A stretch of 64,000 nt of DNA from Arthrobacter sp. SDTb3-6. GTDB lineage: Bacteria; Actinomycetota; Actinomycetes; Actinomycetales; Micrococcaceae. The notes beneath the pieces are model-generated. The model did not search any database and had not been told where the DNA came from. It saw only the letters and a list, made by a program, of their open reading frames with translations. Shown in pieces: positions 41,037 to 50,716 of the stretch (its first letter is position 1; the number at the start of each line of letters is the position of its first letter). The stretch is taken from NCBI RefSeq assembly GCF_013376095.1, contig NZ_JAAMFN010000004.1, positions 112,669 to 176,668 of the forward strand. The letters run 5' to 3'. The position numbers and the translations under genes are program-made.

Positions 41037-42430
41037 CCATGATTACCGAATTCAGGCTGCCGGACCTGGGCGAAGGCCTCACGGAATCGGAGATCGTCAG
41101 CTGGCATGTGGCGGTGGGTGACAGGGTGGAACTGAACCAGGTCATCGGCGAAGTGGAGACCGCCAAGGCCGTCGTGGAACTTCCCTCGCCCTACGCCGGG
41201 ACGGTCACCGCCATCACGCACGAGCCCGGGACCACCGTGGAGGTGGGGGAGGTCATCATCGCCTTTGAGGTGCCCGGCCAGGGGCAGGATGCACCCGCCG
41301 CGGACCAGCCGGCCGACGAGGCGCCCGCCAAGCGCGTGCCGACCCTGGTGGGCTACGGCGCCGAACCCGAATCCTCGAAGCGTCCCGTGCGGCGGACCCG
41401 GCAATTTGCCCCGGCCGGAGCCGCAGCGCCCGCCGCAGCGCCCACCGGGGTTCCGGCCGCAGCCCCGGCCGGCGCGCCCGCCGTGGCAGTGGCCGACGCC
41501 CAGGCGCGCGTGCAGGCGGACCGCCCCCGGTCCACGCCTCCCGTGCGAAAGCTGGCCCGCGACATGGGGATCGACCTGGCCGCGCTGACTGGCTCCGGGG
41601 ACCACGGGCTGATCACCCGCCAGGACGTCGTCACCTTTGCCGGGGGACAGGAAAAGGGCGCCGAGGGCGCCGCGGAAGCACCGGCGTCGACCACGGGAAC
41701 TGCGGCAGCCCGGGACCGGACGGACACGTCCCGCGAGGTGCGCACCCCCATCAAGGGCGTGCGGAAGTTCACGGCGGCCGCCATGGTCCAAAGTGCGTTC
41801 ACGGCACCCCACGTGACGGAATTCCTGACGGTTGATGTCACCGCCGGCATGGAGTTCCTGGCGAAACTGCGGGCGGCACGGGAGTTCGCGGACGTCAAGC
41901 TCACGCCGCTGACGCTGGCGGCCCGGGCCGTGTGCCTGGGGATTGCGCGGCAGCCGTCGCTGAACTCGCACTGGGACGGCGCCGCGAATGAGATAGTCAC
42001 CAAGAACTATGTCAACCTCGGCATTGCCGCAGCAACACCCAGGGGACTGGTGGTGCCCAACATCAAGGACGCACAGCAGCTGGGCCTGCACGGGCTGGCC
42101 GCGGCGCTCGGGGAACTGGCCGCCACCGCCCGCGCCGGGAAGACACAGCCGGCGGACCTGGCCGGCGGCACATTCTCCATCACCAACATCGGCGTTTTCG
42201 GCATTGACGCCGGCACACCCATCCTGAACCCGGGCGAGGCCGGGATCCTGGCGCTGGGCGCCGTGCGGAACACGCCCTGGGAATACCAGGGGACCGTTGC
42301 GCTGCGGCAGGTCATGACGCTGAGCCTTTCCTTCGACCACCGGCTGGTGGACGGGGAACAGGGCTCGCGTTTCCTGGCCGACGTGGGTGCCGTCATGTCC
42401 GATCCCGCCATGGCGCTGGCCCTGTGCTGA
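41033..42430 (+). CDS. bkdC: 2-oxoacid dehydrogenase E2 component (dihydrolipoyl acyltransferase)
   Basis: 465 residues with one lipoyl domain (Lys45 in VETAKAVVELPSPYAG), an Ala/Pro linker, an E3/E1-binding domain (PPVRKLARDMGIDLAALTGS) and a catalytic acyltransferase domain with the active-site segment SLSFDHRLVDGEQGSRFLAD. Transfers the branched acyl group to CoA, giving isovaleryl-, isobutyryl- or 2-methylbutyryl-CoA. A single lipoyl domain is usual for branched-chain E2. Confidence 0.94.
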   Translation: MTMITEFRLPDLGEGLTESEIVSWHVAVGDRVELNQVIGEVETAKAVVELPSPYAGTVTAITHEPGTTVEVGEVIIAFEVPGQGQDAPAADQPADEAPAKRVPTLVGYGAEPESSKRPVRRTRQFAPAGAAAPAAAPTGVPAAAPAGAPAVAVADAQARVQADRPRSTPPVRKLARDMGIDLAALTGSGDHGLITRQDVVTFAGGQEKGAEGAAEAPASTTGTAAARDRTDTSREVRTPIKGVRKFTAAAMVQSAFTAPHVTEFLTVDVTAGMEFLAKLRAAREFADVKLTPLTLAARAVCLGIARQPSLNSHWDGAANEIVTKNYVNLGIAAATPRGLVVPNIKDAQQLGLHGLAAALGELAATARAGKTQPADLAGGTFSITNIGVFGIDAGTPILNPGEAGILALGAVRNTPWEYQGTVALRQVMTLSLSFDHRLVDGEQGSRFLADVGAVMSDPAMALALC

Positions 42431-42562
42431 GCCGCCCGTGCTGAAAACTGCGGCTTTTCTGCAATCTTGGGCCTCTGGAATAGCCGCAGCAGCAGACGTA
42501 TTATGTGTAGTGACCCCCACTTTGGGAGCCAACTGAAGGGAAACCTAAGGAGGTTGGTATCG

Positions 42563-42931
42563 ATGAAGAAGTGGAACCGCTGGCAAGACTATGTTGCCGT
42601 GATTGCAGGCCTTTACGCCGCGTTGTCAACAATCTGGACGACGCAGCAGGGCAGTTCCATGGTCCTGATGATCGGCTTCGGCGTACTGCTGATCCTGGCA
42701 GGCGTCTGGAACCTCATGAGCCCCGGTACACCGGTAGGCGAATGGGTTCGAATGGTGATTGCCGCCTTGCTGTTCATTTCTCCCTGGATCGGCGGGTACT
42801 CCGGCCACATGGGAGCGGCATGGACGTCCTGGATTACAGGCGGCGTGGCCCTGATCGTTGGCGCGCTCGCAATACAACCAAGCATGCGCCAACACACCGT
42901 TGGGCATGACCACGGCCTGCCGGCCCATTAA
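42563..42931 (+). CDS. SPW-repeat membrane protein
   Basis: 122 residues from the ATG at 42563, 9 bases after AAGGAGG. Four membrane helices in two SPW-type units: VIAGLYAALSTIWTT and VWNLMSPGTP, then LLFISPWIGGYSGHMGA and AWTSWITGGVALIVGALAI. SPW proteins are small membrane proteins of unknown function. A His-rich tail (GHDHGLPAH) closes it. It has its own leader and probably its own promoter after bkdC. Confidence 0.85.
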   Translation: MKKWNRWQDYVAVIAGLYAALSTIWTTQQGSSMVLMIGFGVLLILAGVWNLMSPGTPVGEWVRMVIAALLFISPWIGGYSGHMGAAWTSWITGGVALIVGALAIQPSMRQHTVGHDHGLPAH

Positions 42932-42947
42932 TTCCATTAGTGCCAAG

Positions 42948-42980
42948 CCAGAAGGCGCCGGAACCCCCGGCGCCTTCTGG
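42948..42980. terminator. Bidirectional hairpin between SPW and TetR genes
   Basis: A 14-bp perfect stem CCAGAAGGCGCCGG/CCGGCGCCTTCTGG with a 5-base loop, placed between convergent genes. No T-run. Confidence 0.65.
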
Positions 42981-43048
42981 GTGCCCGGGCCGCTTGCGCA
43001 GGCACGGCGTGCCCGGGCCGCTTGCACGGGAAACGCGGGCCGGCCGGC

Positions 43049-43651
43049 TCAGGCCCCGGCCAGCCCGCTCCACGCCATGGCCTCCAGCACCGCCCGGGCG
43101 GCGGGGACGCCGGGGCGCCGCCCGGACAGCCGGACACTGTGCGGGGTGGAGTTGATCAGGCCGAACACGGCATGGGCCTGCAGGCGCCGCATGTCGGCTG
43201 CCCGGTCAGGGTACAGCCGGCCCAGCACCTCCACCCAAAGTTCCACGTAGGCCCGCTGCAGGGTGCGCACCTGGCGCTGGTCGCCGGCGCTGAGGCTGTC
43301 AAAGTCCCGGTCCTGGACGCGGATGACATCGGGCTGGGACAGGGCAAAGTCCACGTGGAAGGCGATGAGCCCGCGGAGGGCGGCGCCGTCACCGTGCCCG
43401 GCCGCCAGGACGGTCCGCCCGCCGGCCAGCAGGTCCTCGCTGACCCCCACCAGCAGCGCCCCGAGCAGGGCCTGCTTGCCGCTGAAATGGCGGTACACGG
43501 CCGGTCCGCTCACACCGGCGGCCGCGCCGAGGTCCTCGATGGACACGCCGTTGAAGCCGCGGCGGGCAAAAAGCGCGGCGGCGGAATCAAGGAGCACGGT
43601 GCGGCGGTTGGCCTTGGCCTGCCTGCGGGTGGTGGCTGGGGACTCGCTCAT
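43049..43651 (-). CDS. TetR-family regulator of the acyl-CoA carboxylase operon
   Basis: 200 residues. N-terminal HTH: LLDSAAALFARRGFNGVSIE and LGAAAGVSGPAVYRHFSGKQ; the ligand-binding C-terminal domain resembles regulators of acyl-CoA and leucine catabolism. Transcribed divergently from the carboxylase operon with a palindrome between them, the standard arrangement for a repressor released by an acyl-CoA. A TetR gene also stands beside the corresponding M. tuberculosis locus. The ligand is not known. Confidence 0.9.
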   Translation of the reverse strand: MSESPATTRRQAKANRRTVLLDSAAALFARRGFNGVSIEDLGAAAGVSGPAVYRHFSGKQALLGALLVGVSEDLLAGGRTVLAAGHGDGAALRGLIAFHVDFALSQPDVIRVQDRDFDSLSAGDQRQVRTLQRAYVELWVEVLGRLYPDRAADMRRLQAHAVFGLINSTPHSVRLSGRRPGVPAARAVLEAMAWSGLAGA

Positions 43652-43697
43652 GTTTTCCTTGTGCTGGACTTCACGGAATTCTCCGACTAACCTGAAA

Positions 43698-43721
43698 CTC
43701 AGTTAATAACCATTAACTTAG
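43698..43721. promoter_or_regulatory. Probable TetR operator
   Basis: Perfect palindrome AGTTAAT-AACC-ATTAACT at 43701-43718, extended to 10-bp arms with one mismatch. It lies 47 bases upstream of the regulator start and 67 before the carboxylase start. An A/T-rich site in GC-rich surroundings, as expected for a TetR target. Confidence 0.7.
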
Positions 43722-43787
43722 CACGTGGATTCCGGACGAGGTAGGGCGCCCCTGCGGTGCCCCGGACGGGGAACGGATTTTTGGTCA

Positions 43788-45395
43788 ATGGAGACTTTGC
43801 AAAGCCGCGTCGAACCGGGCGCCGACGCCTTTGAACGCAACGGCAGTGCCCAGCGCGAACTGGCCGCCGAACTGCGCGAACGGCTGCGCACCACGGCACT
43901 GGGCGGGCCGGCGAAATCCCGGGAACGCCACCTGGCCCGCGGGAAGCTGCTGCCCCGCGACCGGGTGGACCGGCTGCTTGACGACGGCAGCCCCTTCCTG
44001 GAAATCTCGCCCCTGGCGGCCAACGGGATGTACGACGGCGCATCTCCGGGCGCCGGGGTCATCGCCGGCATCGGCCTGGTGGCGGGCCGCCACGTCATGG
44101 TGGTTTCCAACGACGCCACCGTCAAGGGCGGCACCTACTACCCGATGACGGTCAAGAAGCACCTGCGCGCGCAGGAGATCGCCCTGGAAAACAAGCTGCC
44201 GTGCATCTACCTGGTGGATTCCGGCGGCGCGTTCCTGCCCCGGCAGGATGAGGTGTTCCCGGACCGCGAGCACTTTGGCCGGATCTTCTTCAACCAGGCG
44301 CAGATGTCCGCCCGGAAGATCCCGCAGATCGCCGCCGTCATGGGCTCCTGCACGGCCGGCGGCGCCTACGTGCCGGCCATGAGCGACGAGACGGTGATCG
44401 TGCGCAACCAAGGCACCATCTTCCTGGGCGGCCCGCCGCTGGTGAAGGCCGCCATCGGGGAAATTGTCACGGCGGAGGAACTCGGCGGCGGCGACGTCCA
44501 CGCGCGCATCTCCGGCGTGGTGGACCACCTGGCCGAAAACGACGAACACGCCCTGGCCATGGTGCGCGACATCGTCGCCACGCTGCCGCCCAACCCCGCA
44601 CCGGCGTGGGACCTGCAGCCGCCGGAGGCGCCCGCCGTCGACCCGGGCGAACTCTACGGCGCCGTCCCCACGGACCTGAACACCCCGTATGACATCCGCG
44701 AGGTCATCGCCCGGATCGTGGACGGCAGCCGCTTCCACGAATTCAAGAAAAACTACGGCACCACGCTGGTCACCGGGTTCGCCCGGCTGCACGGCCACCC
44801 GGTGGGCCTCGTGGCGAACAACGGCGTGCTGTTCAGTGAATCGGCCCTGAAGGGCGCGCACTTCATCGAACTGTGCGACCAGCGCGGCATCCCGCTCATT
44901 TTCCTGCAAAACCTCAACGGCTTCATGGTGGGCAAGGACTACGAACAGGGCGGCATCGCCAAGCACGGCGCCAAGATGGTCACGGCCGTCGCCACCGCCC
45001 GCGTGCCCAAGCTGACGGTGATCGTGGGCGGCTCGTTCGGCGCCGGCAACTACTCCATGTGCGGGCGGGCCTACTCGCCGCGCTTCCTGTGGATGTGGCC
45101 GGCCGCGCGGATCTCCGTCATGGGCGGCAACCAGGCGTCCGCCGTGCTCGCCACGGTCAAGCGGGACGCGCACGAACGCCGCGGCGAGGAGTGGTCCGCC
45201 GCGGACGAGGAAGCGTTCAAGGCGCCCATCAAGGCCCAGTACGAGGACCAGGGCAGCCCGTACTACTCCACCGCCCGGCTCTGGGACGACGGCGTCATCG
45301 ACCCGGCGGACACGCGCACCGTGCTGGGCCTGGCCCTGGACGTCTGCGCCCGGACCCCGTTGCCGGACACCTCCTTCGGCCTCTTTAGAATGTGA
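43788..45395 (+). CDS. Acyl-CoA carboxylase carboxyltransferase (beta) subunit, methylcrotonyl-CoA type
   Basis: 535 residues from the ATG at 43788 ([11 protein letters not shown]), the length of MCCase beta. Two crotonase-like halves are seen: [38 protein letters not shown] and [19 protein letters not shown]; then [19 protein letters not shown] and [20 protein letters not shown]. Transfers the carboxyl group from biotin to the acyl-CoA. The gene set around it points to 3-methylcrotonyl-CoA in leucine breakdown. First gene of the TetR-controlled operon. Confidence 0.9.
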   Translation: METLQSRVEPGADAFERNGSAQRELAAELRERLRTTALGGPAKSRERHLARGKLLPRDRVDRLLDDGSPFLEISPLAANGMYDGASPGAGVIAGIGLVAGRHVMVVSNDATVKGGTYYPMTVKKHLRAQEIALENKLPCIYLVDSGGAFLPRQDEVFPDREHFGRIFFNQAQMSARKIPQIAAVMGSCTAGGAYVPAMSDETVIVRNQGTIFLGGPPLVKAAIGEIVTAEELGGGDVHARISGVVDHLAENDEHALAMVRDIVATLPPNPAPAWDLQPPEAPAVDPGELYGAVPTDLNTPYDIREVIARIVDGSRFHEFKKNYGTTLVTGFARLHGHPVGLVANNGVLFSESALKGAHFIELCDQRGIPLIFLQNLNGFMVGKDYEQGGIAKHGAKMVTAVATARVPKLTVIVGGSFGAGNYSMCGRAYSPRFLWMWPAARISVMGGNQASAVLATVKRDAHERRGEEWSAADEEAFKAPIKAQYEDQGSPYYSTARLWDDGVIDPADTRTVLGLALDVCARTPLPDTSFGLFRM

Positions 45396-45402
45396 GCCAC
45401 GC

Positions 45403-47517
45403 ATGACCAGTCCCTTTGACAGTTCGAAGTTCTCCACCGTCCTGGTGGCCAACCGCGGTGAAATCGCCTGCCGCGTCATCCGCACGCTGCGCACCCTGGG
45501 CCTGCGTTCGGTGGCCGTCTATTCCGAGGCCGACGCCGGGGCCCGCCACGTGCGCGAGGCCGACACCGCCGTCTGCCTGGGCCCGGCGGCCGCGTCCGAA
45601 AGCTACCTGAACATCGACGCCGTGCTGGCCGCCTGCCGCGCGTCCGGCGCGCAGGCCGTCCACCCCGGCTACGGCTTCCTGTCCGAGAACGTCGCCTTTG
45701 CCCGGGCCCTCGCGGACGCCGGCATCACGTTCATCGGACCCAACATCAAGGCCCTGGACGTCATGGGGGACAAGATCCGCTCCAAAAACCATGTGGCCGC
45801 CGCCGGGGTGCCCGTGGTTCCCGGCATCTCCGAGCCCGGCCTCACGGACGCGGACCTCATCGCAGCGGCCGCGGGCATCGGCTTTCCCGTCCTCATCAAG
45901 CCCTCCGCCGGCGGCGGCGGCAAGGGCATGCACGCCGTGTGGGCGCCGGCGGAACTGCCCGCCACCCTGGCCACGGCCCGGCGCGTGGCCGCCGGCTCCT
46001 TCGGCGACGACACCCTGTTCCTGGAACGGCTCGTCTCCACGCCCCGGCACATCGAGGTGCAGGTCCTCGGCGACGGGTTCGGCAACGTCATCCACCTGGG
46101 CGAACGCGAATGCTCGCTGCAGCGCCGCCACCAAAAAGTCATCGAGGAGGCGCCCTCGCCGCTGCTGGACTCCCTGCCCGACGGCGCAGCCGTCCGCGAA
46201 CGCATCGGCGCCGCGGCGTGCGCGGCTGCCGCCAGCGTGGACTACACCGGCGCCGGCACCGTGGAGTTCCTGGTCTCCAATGACAACCCGGACGAGTTCT
46301 TCTTCATGGAGATGAACACCCGCCTGCAGGTGGAACACCCCGTGACGGAAATGGTGGTGCGTGCCAACGGGCAGCCGCTGGACCTGGTCGAATGGCAGCT
46401 GCGCATCGCGGCGGGGGAAAAGCTCACCGTGGCCCAGTCCGACGTCGAACTTCTCGGCCATGCCGTGGAGGCGCGGGTCTATGCCGAAAACCCGGCGCAG
46501 GGCTTCCTGCCCTCGGCCGGCACCGTGGCGTTGCTGGATGAATCCATCGCCGGGCGCGACGGCGTCCGCGTGGACAGCTCGCTTTTGCCGGGCCTGGAAA
46601 TTTCCGCGAACTACGACCCGATGCTGGCCAAGGTCATTGCGGCCGGCGCCGGCCGGGAGCAAGCCCTGGCCCGGCTGGACGCGGCCCTGGGCGACTACGT
46701 GGTGCTGGGCGTGCCCACCAACATCGAATTCCTGCGCCTGCTCCTGGCTGATCCCGACGTGCAGGCCGGCCGGCTCGACACCAACCTGATCGAACGCAAG
46801 CTGCCCGCCATGGAGTTCCGCACCCTTGGTGCCGCCGACTACGCCGCAGCCGCCCTCTGGTCGCGGAGCCGGGGCGTCGGGCGGGGCCTCGGGTCCGGCG
46901 TGCCGGGGCCCGGGGTGGCCGCGGGCAGCCCCTGGGGCCGCACCGACGGCTGGCGGCTGGGGGACCCTGCACCATGGCGGGTCGCCTGCGCCGGGCCGGG
47001 CCGCACCGGCGTCGTGACGGTCAGCGGCACGGAAGGGTCCGGCGTCGTACACGTCACCGGGCCGGGCGGGGACGAGGGGCCCGGGCACCGGGCCGGGCTG
47101 GCCCACGCACAGGAGGGCAGGCTGGAACTGCCCTGGGACGGGGAGCGGCGGCACTACCAGGCCGTGTTCCAGGACGGCGCCGTGGTCCTGGGCAGCGGCG
47201 GGTGGAGCGCCCGCGTGCCCGTCCTCAGCCGCGGGGAAGCCACGGCACGGATGCTCGCCGGGATCGAGCAGGAGGACCAGGCGGCCAGTCCCGAGGTCCG
47301 CAGCCCCATGCCCGGCACCGTCACCTCCGTCAACGTCTCCACCGGGGAGCCCGTCGAGGCCGGCACCGTGCTGCTCGCCGTGGAGGCCATGAAAATGGAA
47401 CACCAGCTCACCGCCGCCGTGGCCGGGATCGCGCACATCAGCGTCGGCGTCGGCAGCCTCGTCAAGGCGGACCAAGTGGTCGCCACCATCCAAACAGCAA
47501 CACCCGAAGGGGAATGA
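45403..47517 (+). CDS. Acyl-CoA carboxylase biotin carboxylase/BCCP (alpha) subunit
   Basis: 704 residues. Domains in order: biotin carboxylase ([23 protein letters not shown] loop [30 protein letters not shown]), a variable middle domain, and a biotin carboxyl carrier domain with biotinyl Lys664 in [10 protein letters not shown]. Uses ATP and bicarbonate to charge biotin for the beta subunit encoded 7 bases upstream. The one-polypeptide alpha subunit is the actinobacterial AccA type. Methylcrotonyl-CoA is the likely substrate, by context. Confidence 0.93.
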   Translation: MTSPFDSSKFSTVLVANRGEIACRVIRTLRTLGLRSVAVYSEADAGARHVREADTAVCLGPAAASESYLNIDAVLAACRASGAQAVHPGYGFLSENVAFARALADAGITFIGPNIKALDVMGDKIRSKNHVAAAGVPVVPGISEPGLTDADLIAAAAGIGFPVLIKPSAGGGGKGMHAVWAPAELPATLATARRVAAGSFGDDTLFLERLVSTPRHIEVQVLGDGFGNVIHLGERECSLQRRHQKVIEEAPSPLLDSLPDGAAVRERIGAAACAAAASVDYTGAGTVEFLVSNDNPDEFFFMEMNTRLQVEHPVTEMVVRANGQPLDLVEWQLRIAAGEKLTVAQSDVELLGHAVEARVYAENPAQGFLPSAGTVALLDESIAGRDGVRVDSSLLPGLEISANYDPMLAKVIAAGAGREQALARLDAALGDYVVLGVPTNIEFLRLLLADPDVQAGRLDTNLIERKLPAMEFRTLGAADYAAAALWSRSRGVGRGLGSGVPGPGVAAGSPWGRTDGWRLGDPAPWRVACAGPGRTGVVTVSGTEGSGVVHVTGPGGDEGPGHRAGLAHAQEGRLELPWDGERRHYQAVFQDGAVVLGSGGWSARVPVLSRGEATARMLAGIEQEDQAASPEVRSPMPGTVTSVNVSTGEPVEAGTVLLAVEAMKMEHQLTAAVAGIAHISVGVGSLVKADQVVATIQTATPEGE

Positions 47518-47518
47518 C

Positions 47519-48682
47519 GTGCCCAATTTTGAACTCAGCGACGACTACCAGGACTTGAGCGACACCGTCCGGGACTTTGCCGACAATGTGGTGGCCCCCG
47601 TGTCCGCCCGGCACGACGAGGAACACAGCTTCCCGTACGAGCTGGTCAGGCAGATGGGCGGGATGGGGCTCTTCGGGCTGCCGTTCCCGGAGGAGTACGG
47701 CGGCATGGGAGGGGACTACTTCGCCCTGTCCCTGGCCTTGGAGCAGCTGGGCCGGGTGGACCAGTCGGTCGCCATCACGCTGGAGGCCGGCGTCTCACTC
47801 GGCGCCATGCCCATCCACCGCTTCGGCACCGAGGCGCAAAAGCAGCAGTGGCTGCCGGTCCTGGCCTCCGGGGAGGCGCTGGCCGGCTTTGGCCTGACCG
47901 AGCCCGACGCCGGATCGGACGCCGGGGGCACCACCACCCGGGCGAGGCTGGAGGGCGGCGAGTGGATCCTGGACGGCCACAAGCAGTTCATCACCAACTC
48001 CGGCACGGACATCACCAGGTTCGTCACGATGACCGCCGTGACCGGCACCTCCGAACGCAAGGACGGCTCCGTCAAGAAGGAGATCTCCACCATCCTGGTG
48101 CCCAACGGCACGCCCGGCTTCACGGTGGAAAGGCCGTACAACAAGGTGGGCTGGAACGCCTCCGACACCCACCCGCTGACCCTTGCGGACGTCCACGTGC
48201 CGGAGGAGAACCTGATCGGCGTGCGCGGCCGCGGCTACGCCAACTTCCTCTCCATCCTGGATGAGGGCCGCATCGCCATCGCCGCACTGGCGACGGGCGC
48301 GGCACAGGGCTGCGTGGACGAGGCGGTCAGGTACGCCAAGGAACGCACGGCCTTCGGCCACAACATCGGCCGCTACCAGGGCATCTCCTTCAAGATTGCC
48401 CGCATGCAGACCCGTGCGCACACCGCCCGGCTCGCCTATTACGACGCCGCGGCCCGCATGCTGGCCGGCAAGCCGTTCAAGACGGAGGCGGCCATCGCTA
48501 AGATGGTCGCAAGCGAGGCGGCCATGGACAACGCCCGCGACGCAACACAGGTGTTTGGCGGCTACGGCTTCATCAACGAGTTCACCGTGGCCCGCCACTA
48601 CCGCGATTCAAAGATCCTGGAGATGGGGGAGGGAACCACTGAAGTCCAGCTCATGCTCATAGCCCGCGACCTCGGCCTGTAG
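47519..48682 (+). CDS. Acyl-CoA dehydrogenase (isovaleryl-CoA step by context)
   Basis: 387 residues, GTG start one base after the carboxylase stop. Seen: the flavin/substrate motifs FGLTEPDAGSDAGGTTTRAR, LDGHKQFITNSGTDI, ATQVFGGYGFINEFTVARHY and the closing KILEMGEGTTEVQLMLIARD. FAD enzyme oxidising an acyl-CoA to the 2-enoyl form, passing electrons to ETF. The Glu in GEGTTEVQ sits at the MCAD Glu376 position, whereas isovaleryl-CoA dehydrogenases use another Glu, so the substrate is inferred from the operon rather than from the active site. Confidence 0.9.
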   Translation: MPNFELSDDYQDLSDTVRDFADNVVAPVSARHDEEHSFPYELVRQMGGMGLFGLPFPEEYGGMGGDYFALSLALEQLGRVDQSVAITLEAGVSLGAMPIHRFGTEAQKQQWLPVLASGEALAGFGLTEPDAGSDAGGTTTRARLEGGEWILDGHKQFITNSGTDITRFVTMTAVTGTSERKDGSVKKEISTILVPNGTPGFTVERPYNKVGWNASDTHPLTLADVHVPEENLIGVRGRGYANFLSILDEGRIAIAALATGAAQGCVDEAVRYAKERTAFGHNIGRYQGISFKIARMQTRAHTARLAYYDAAARMLAGKPFKTEAAIAKMVASEAAMDNARDATQVFGGYGFINEFTVARHYRDSKILEMGEGTTEVQLMLIARDLGL

Positions 48683-48755
48683 CCCGGAACAAGGTGCCGG
48701 TCCGGCACCCGCCACGGCTCAGGCCGGGACCGACGAAGAATGAAAGGTACTTGCG

Positions 48756-49574
48756 ATGATCAACAAAGTGGTTGCATCCGCTGCCGCCGCCGTCCATGAC
48801 ATCCACCACGGCGCGTCACTGGCCGTCGGCGGCTTTGGTCTGTGCGGCATTCCGGTGGCCCTGATCCAGGCCCTGCACGACGCCGGCACCTCGGAGCTGG
48901 AAACCATCTCCAACAACTGCGGCGTGGACGACTGGGGGCTCGGCGTGCTGCTCAGCGACGGGCGCATCCGGCGCACCATCTCCTCCTATGTGGGGGAGAA
49001 CAAGGAATTTGCCCGCCAGTTCCTGGCCGGTGAGCTTGAGGTGGAGCTGACCCCGCAGGGCACCCTGGCCGAGAAGCTGCGCGCGGGAGGCGCCGGGATC
49101 CCGGCGTTTTACACGGCAGCCGGGGTGGGCACCCAGGTCTCCGAGGGCGGCCTGCCCCGGAAGTACGACGGCGCCGGGGGAGTGGCGATTGCCTCCGAAC
49201 CCAAGGAGGTGCGCACCTTTGGGGGCGCCGACTTTGTGCTGGAGGAGTCCCTGACCCCCGACTTTGCCCTGGTACACGCCCTCAAGGGCGACCGCCACGG
49301 CAACCTGGTCTTCCACGCGACCGCCATGAACTTCAACCCGCTGTGCGCCATGGCCGGAAAGATCACGATCGCCGAGGTGGAGGAACTGGTGGAACCCGGT
49401 GAACTGGACCCCGGGCAGGTCCACGTCCCCGGCATCTTTGTCCAGCGCGTGGTCCACGTTCCGGCCGGCTCCCCGGGCAGCGAAAAGCGCATCGAAAAGC
49501 GCACGGTGCAGCCGGATCCGCCGGCCGGACCTGTCGAGACCCAGGTTGCCTACACCCAGGCGAAGGAGGCATGA
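48756..49574 (+). CDS. scoA: 3-oxoacid CoA-transferase, subunit A
   Basis: 272 residues. Seen: [20 protein letters not shown] (CoA-transferase motif I), [40 protein letters not shown] and EEFVL-like [20 protein letters not shown]. With subunit B it moves CoA from succinyl-CoA to acetoacetate, using the acetoacetate released at the end of leucine breakdown. Its stop overlaps the subunit B start by 4 bases. Confidence 0.93.
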   Translation: MINKVVASAAAAVHDIHHGASLAVGGFGLCGIPVALIQALHDAGTSELETISNNCGVDDWGLGVLLSDGRIRRTISSYVGENKEFARQFLAGELEVELTPQGTLAEKLRAGGAGIPAFYTAAGVGTQVSEGGLPRKYDGAGGVAIASEPKEVRTFGGADFVLEESLTPDFALVHALKGDRHGNLVFHATAMNFNPLCAMAGKITIAEVEELVEPGELDPGQVHVPGIFVQRVVHVPAGSPGSEKRIEKRTVQPDPPAGPVETQVAYTQAKEA

Positions 49575-50230
49575 CCATGGCACTGACACGCAACGAACTG
49601 GCCGCCCGGGTGGCGCGGGAACTGCACAACGGACAGTATGTGAACCTCGGCATCGGCATGCCCACCCTGATCCCCAACTTCATCCCGGACGGGGTGGAGG
49701 TGGTGCTTCACTCGGAAAACGGGATCCTCGGCACCGGCCCGTACCCGGTGGATGCGGACGTGGACCCGGACCTGATCAACGCCGGCAAGGAAACCGTCAC
49801 CGTCAACAAGGGCGCGGCGTTCTTTGACTCGGCCCTGTCCTTTGGCATGGTGCGCGGCGGCCACGTGGATGTGGCCGTGCTCGGTGCCATGCAGGTGGCC
49901 CAAAACGGCGACCTCGCCAACTGGATGATCCCCGGGAAAATGGTCAAGGGCATGGGCGGCGCCATGGACCTGGTGTTCGGCGCCAAGAAGCTGATCATCA
50001 TGATGGAGCACACGGACAAGGCCGGGAACCCGAAGATCCTGCAAAACTGCACCCTCCCGCTGACGGGCAGGGGCTGCGTGGACCTGATCGTCACCGACCT
50101 GGCCGTCATCGAGGTGACCCCGGACGGGCTGGTCCTGAAGGAACTGGCACCCGGCGTCACCGTGGAGGAGATCGTGGCCGCCACCGGCGCCCCGCTGAAC
50201 CTTGAGATGCACGACCTGGACAACGTATGA
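49571..50230 (+). CDS. scoB: 3-oxoacid CoA-transferase, subunit B
   Basis: 219 residues (or 217 from the second ATG at 49577). The catalytic Glu49 lies in [12 protein letters not shown]; also seen are [20 protein letters not shown] and [20 protein letters not shown]. Heteromeric partner of ScoA. The stop overlaps the MaoC-like gene start (ATGA). Confidence 0.94.
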   Translation: MTMALTRNELAARVARELHNGQYVNLGIGMPTLIPNFIPDGVEVVLHSENGILGTGPYPVDADVDPDLINAGKETVTVNKGAAFFDSALSFGMVRGGHVDVAVLGAMQVAQNGDLANWMIPGKMVKGMGGAMDLVFGAKKLIIMMEHTDKAGNPKILQNCTLPLTGRGCVDLIVTDLAVIEVTPDGLVLKELAPGVTVEEIVAATGAPLNLEMHDLDNV

Positions 50231-50706
50231 GCGGCGGACCCGTGGTCACCCAGAGGGGGCTCTACTACGAGGAGCTGGAGCCCGGCGTCGTCTATGAACA
50301 CCGGCCGGGGCGCACCATGACCGAGACGGACAACGTCCTGTTCACCACCATGACCATGAACACGCAGTCGCTGCACCTTGACGCTGCCTGGAGCGCCACG
50401 CAGCCGTTTGGGCAGCGCCTCATGAATTCCATGTTCACCCTGGCCACCATGGTGGGGCAGTCCGTGGCGCAGCTGACCCAGGGCACCATCGTGGCGCAGC
50501 TGGGCATGGACGGGATTTCCTTCCCCCACCCGCTGTTCCACGGCGACACCCTGTACACGGAAACCGTGGTGACCGAAAAACGGCTCTCGTCCTCACGCCC
50601 CGGCCAGGGCATCGTGACGATGGCCCACACCGGCCGCAACCAGGATGGCGTTGTGGTGGGCAGGGCCAGCCGCACCGCACTGTTCTGGCTCAAGCCCACC
50701 GATTAA
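50227..50706 (+). CDS. MaoC-like (R)-specific dehydratase
   Basis: 159 residues, single hot-dog domain: [40 protein letters not shown] and [20 protein letters not shown]. The family hydrates 2-enoyl-CoAs to (R)-3-hydroxyacyl-CoAs or dehydrates C4-branched acids. Between SCOT and a CitE-like lyase it most likely hydrates 3-methylglutaconyl-CoA or a mesaconyl/itaconyl-type CoA, as proposed for the M. tuberculosis neighbour gene of citE. This would explain the absence of a crotonase-type hydratase here. Confidence 0.85.
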   Translation: MSGGPVVTQRGLYYEELEPGVVYEHRPGRTMTETDNVLFTTMTMNTQSLHLDAAWSATQPFGQRLMNSMFTLATMVGQSVAQLTQGTIVAQLGMDGISFPHPLFHGDTLYTETVVTEKRLSSSRPGQGIVTMAHTGRNQDGVVVGRASRTALFWLKPTD

Positions 50707-50716
50707 GGAGCACACC

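Noticed and set aside
47090..47200. Frameshift in the carboxylase alpha middle domain
   Set aside because: The middle domain is unusually Gly/Pro-rich and variable, but the frame continues without a break into the biotinyl domain.
45385..47526. 713-residue leftward frame opposite the biotin carboxylase gene
   Set aside because: Shadow frame; the rightward protein has all carboxylase and biotinyl motifs.
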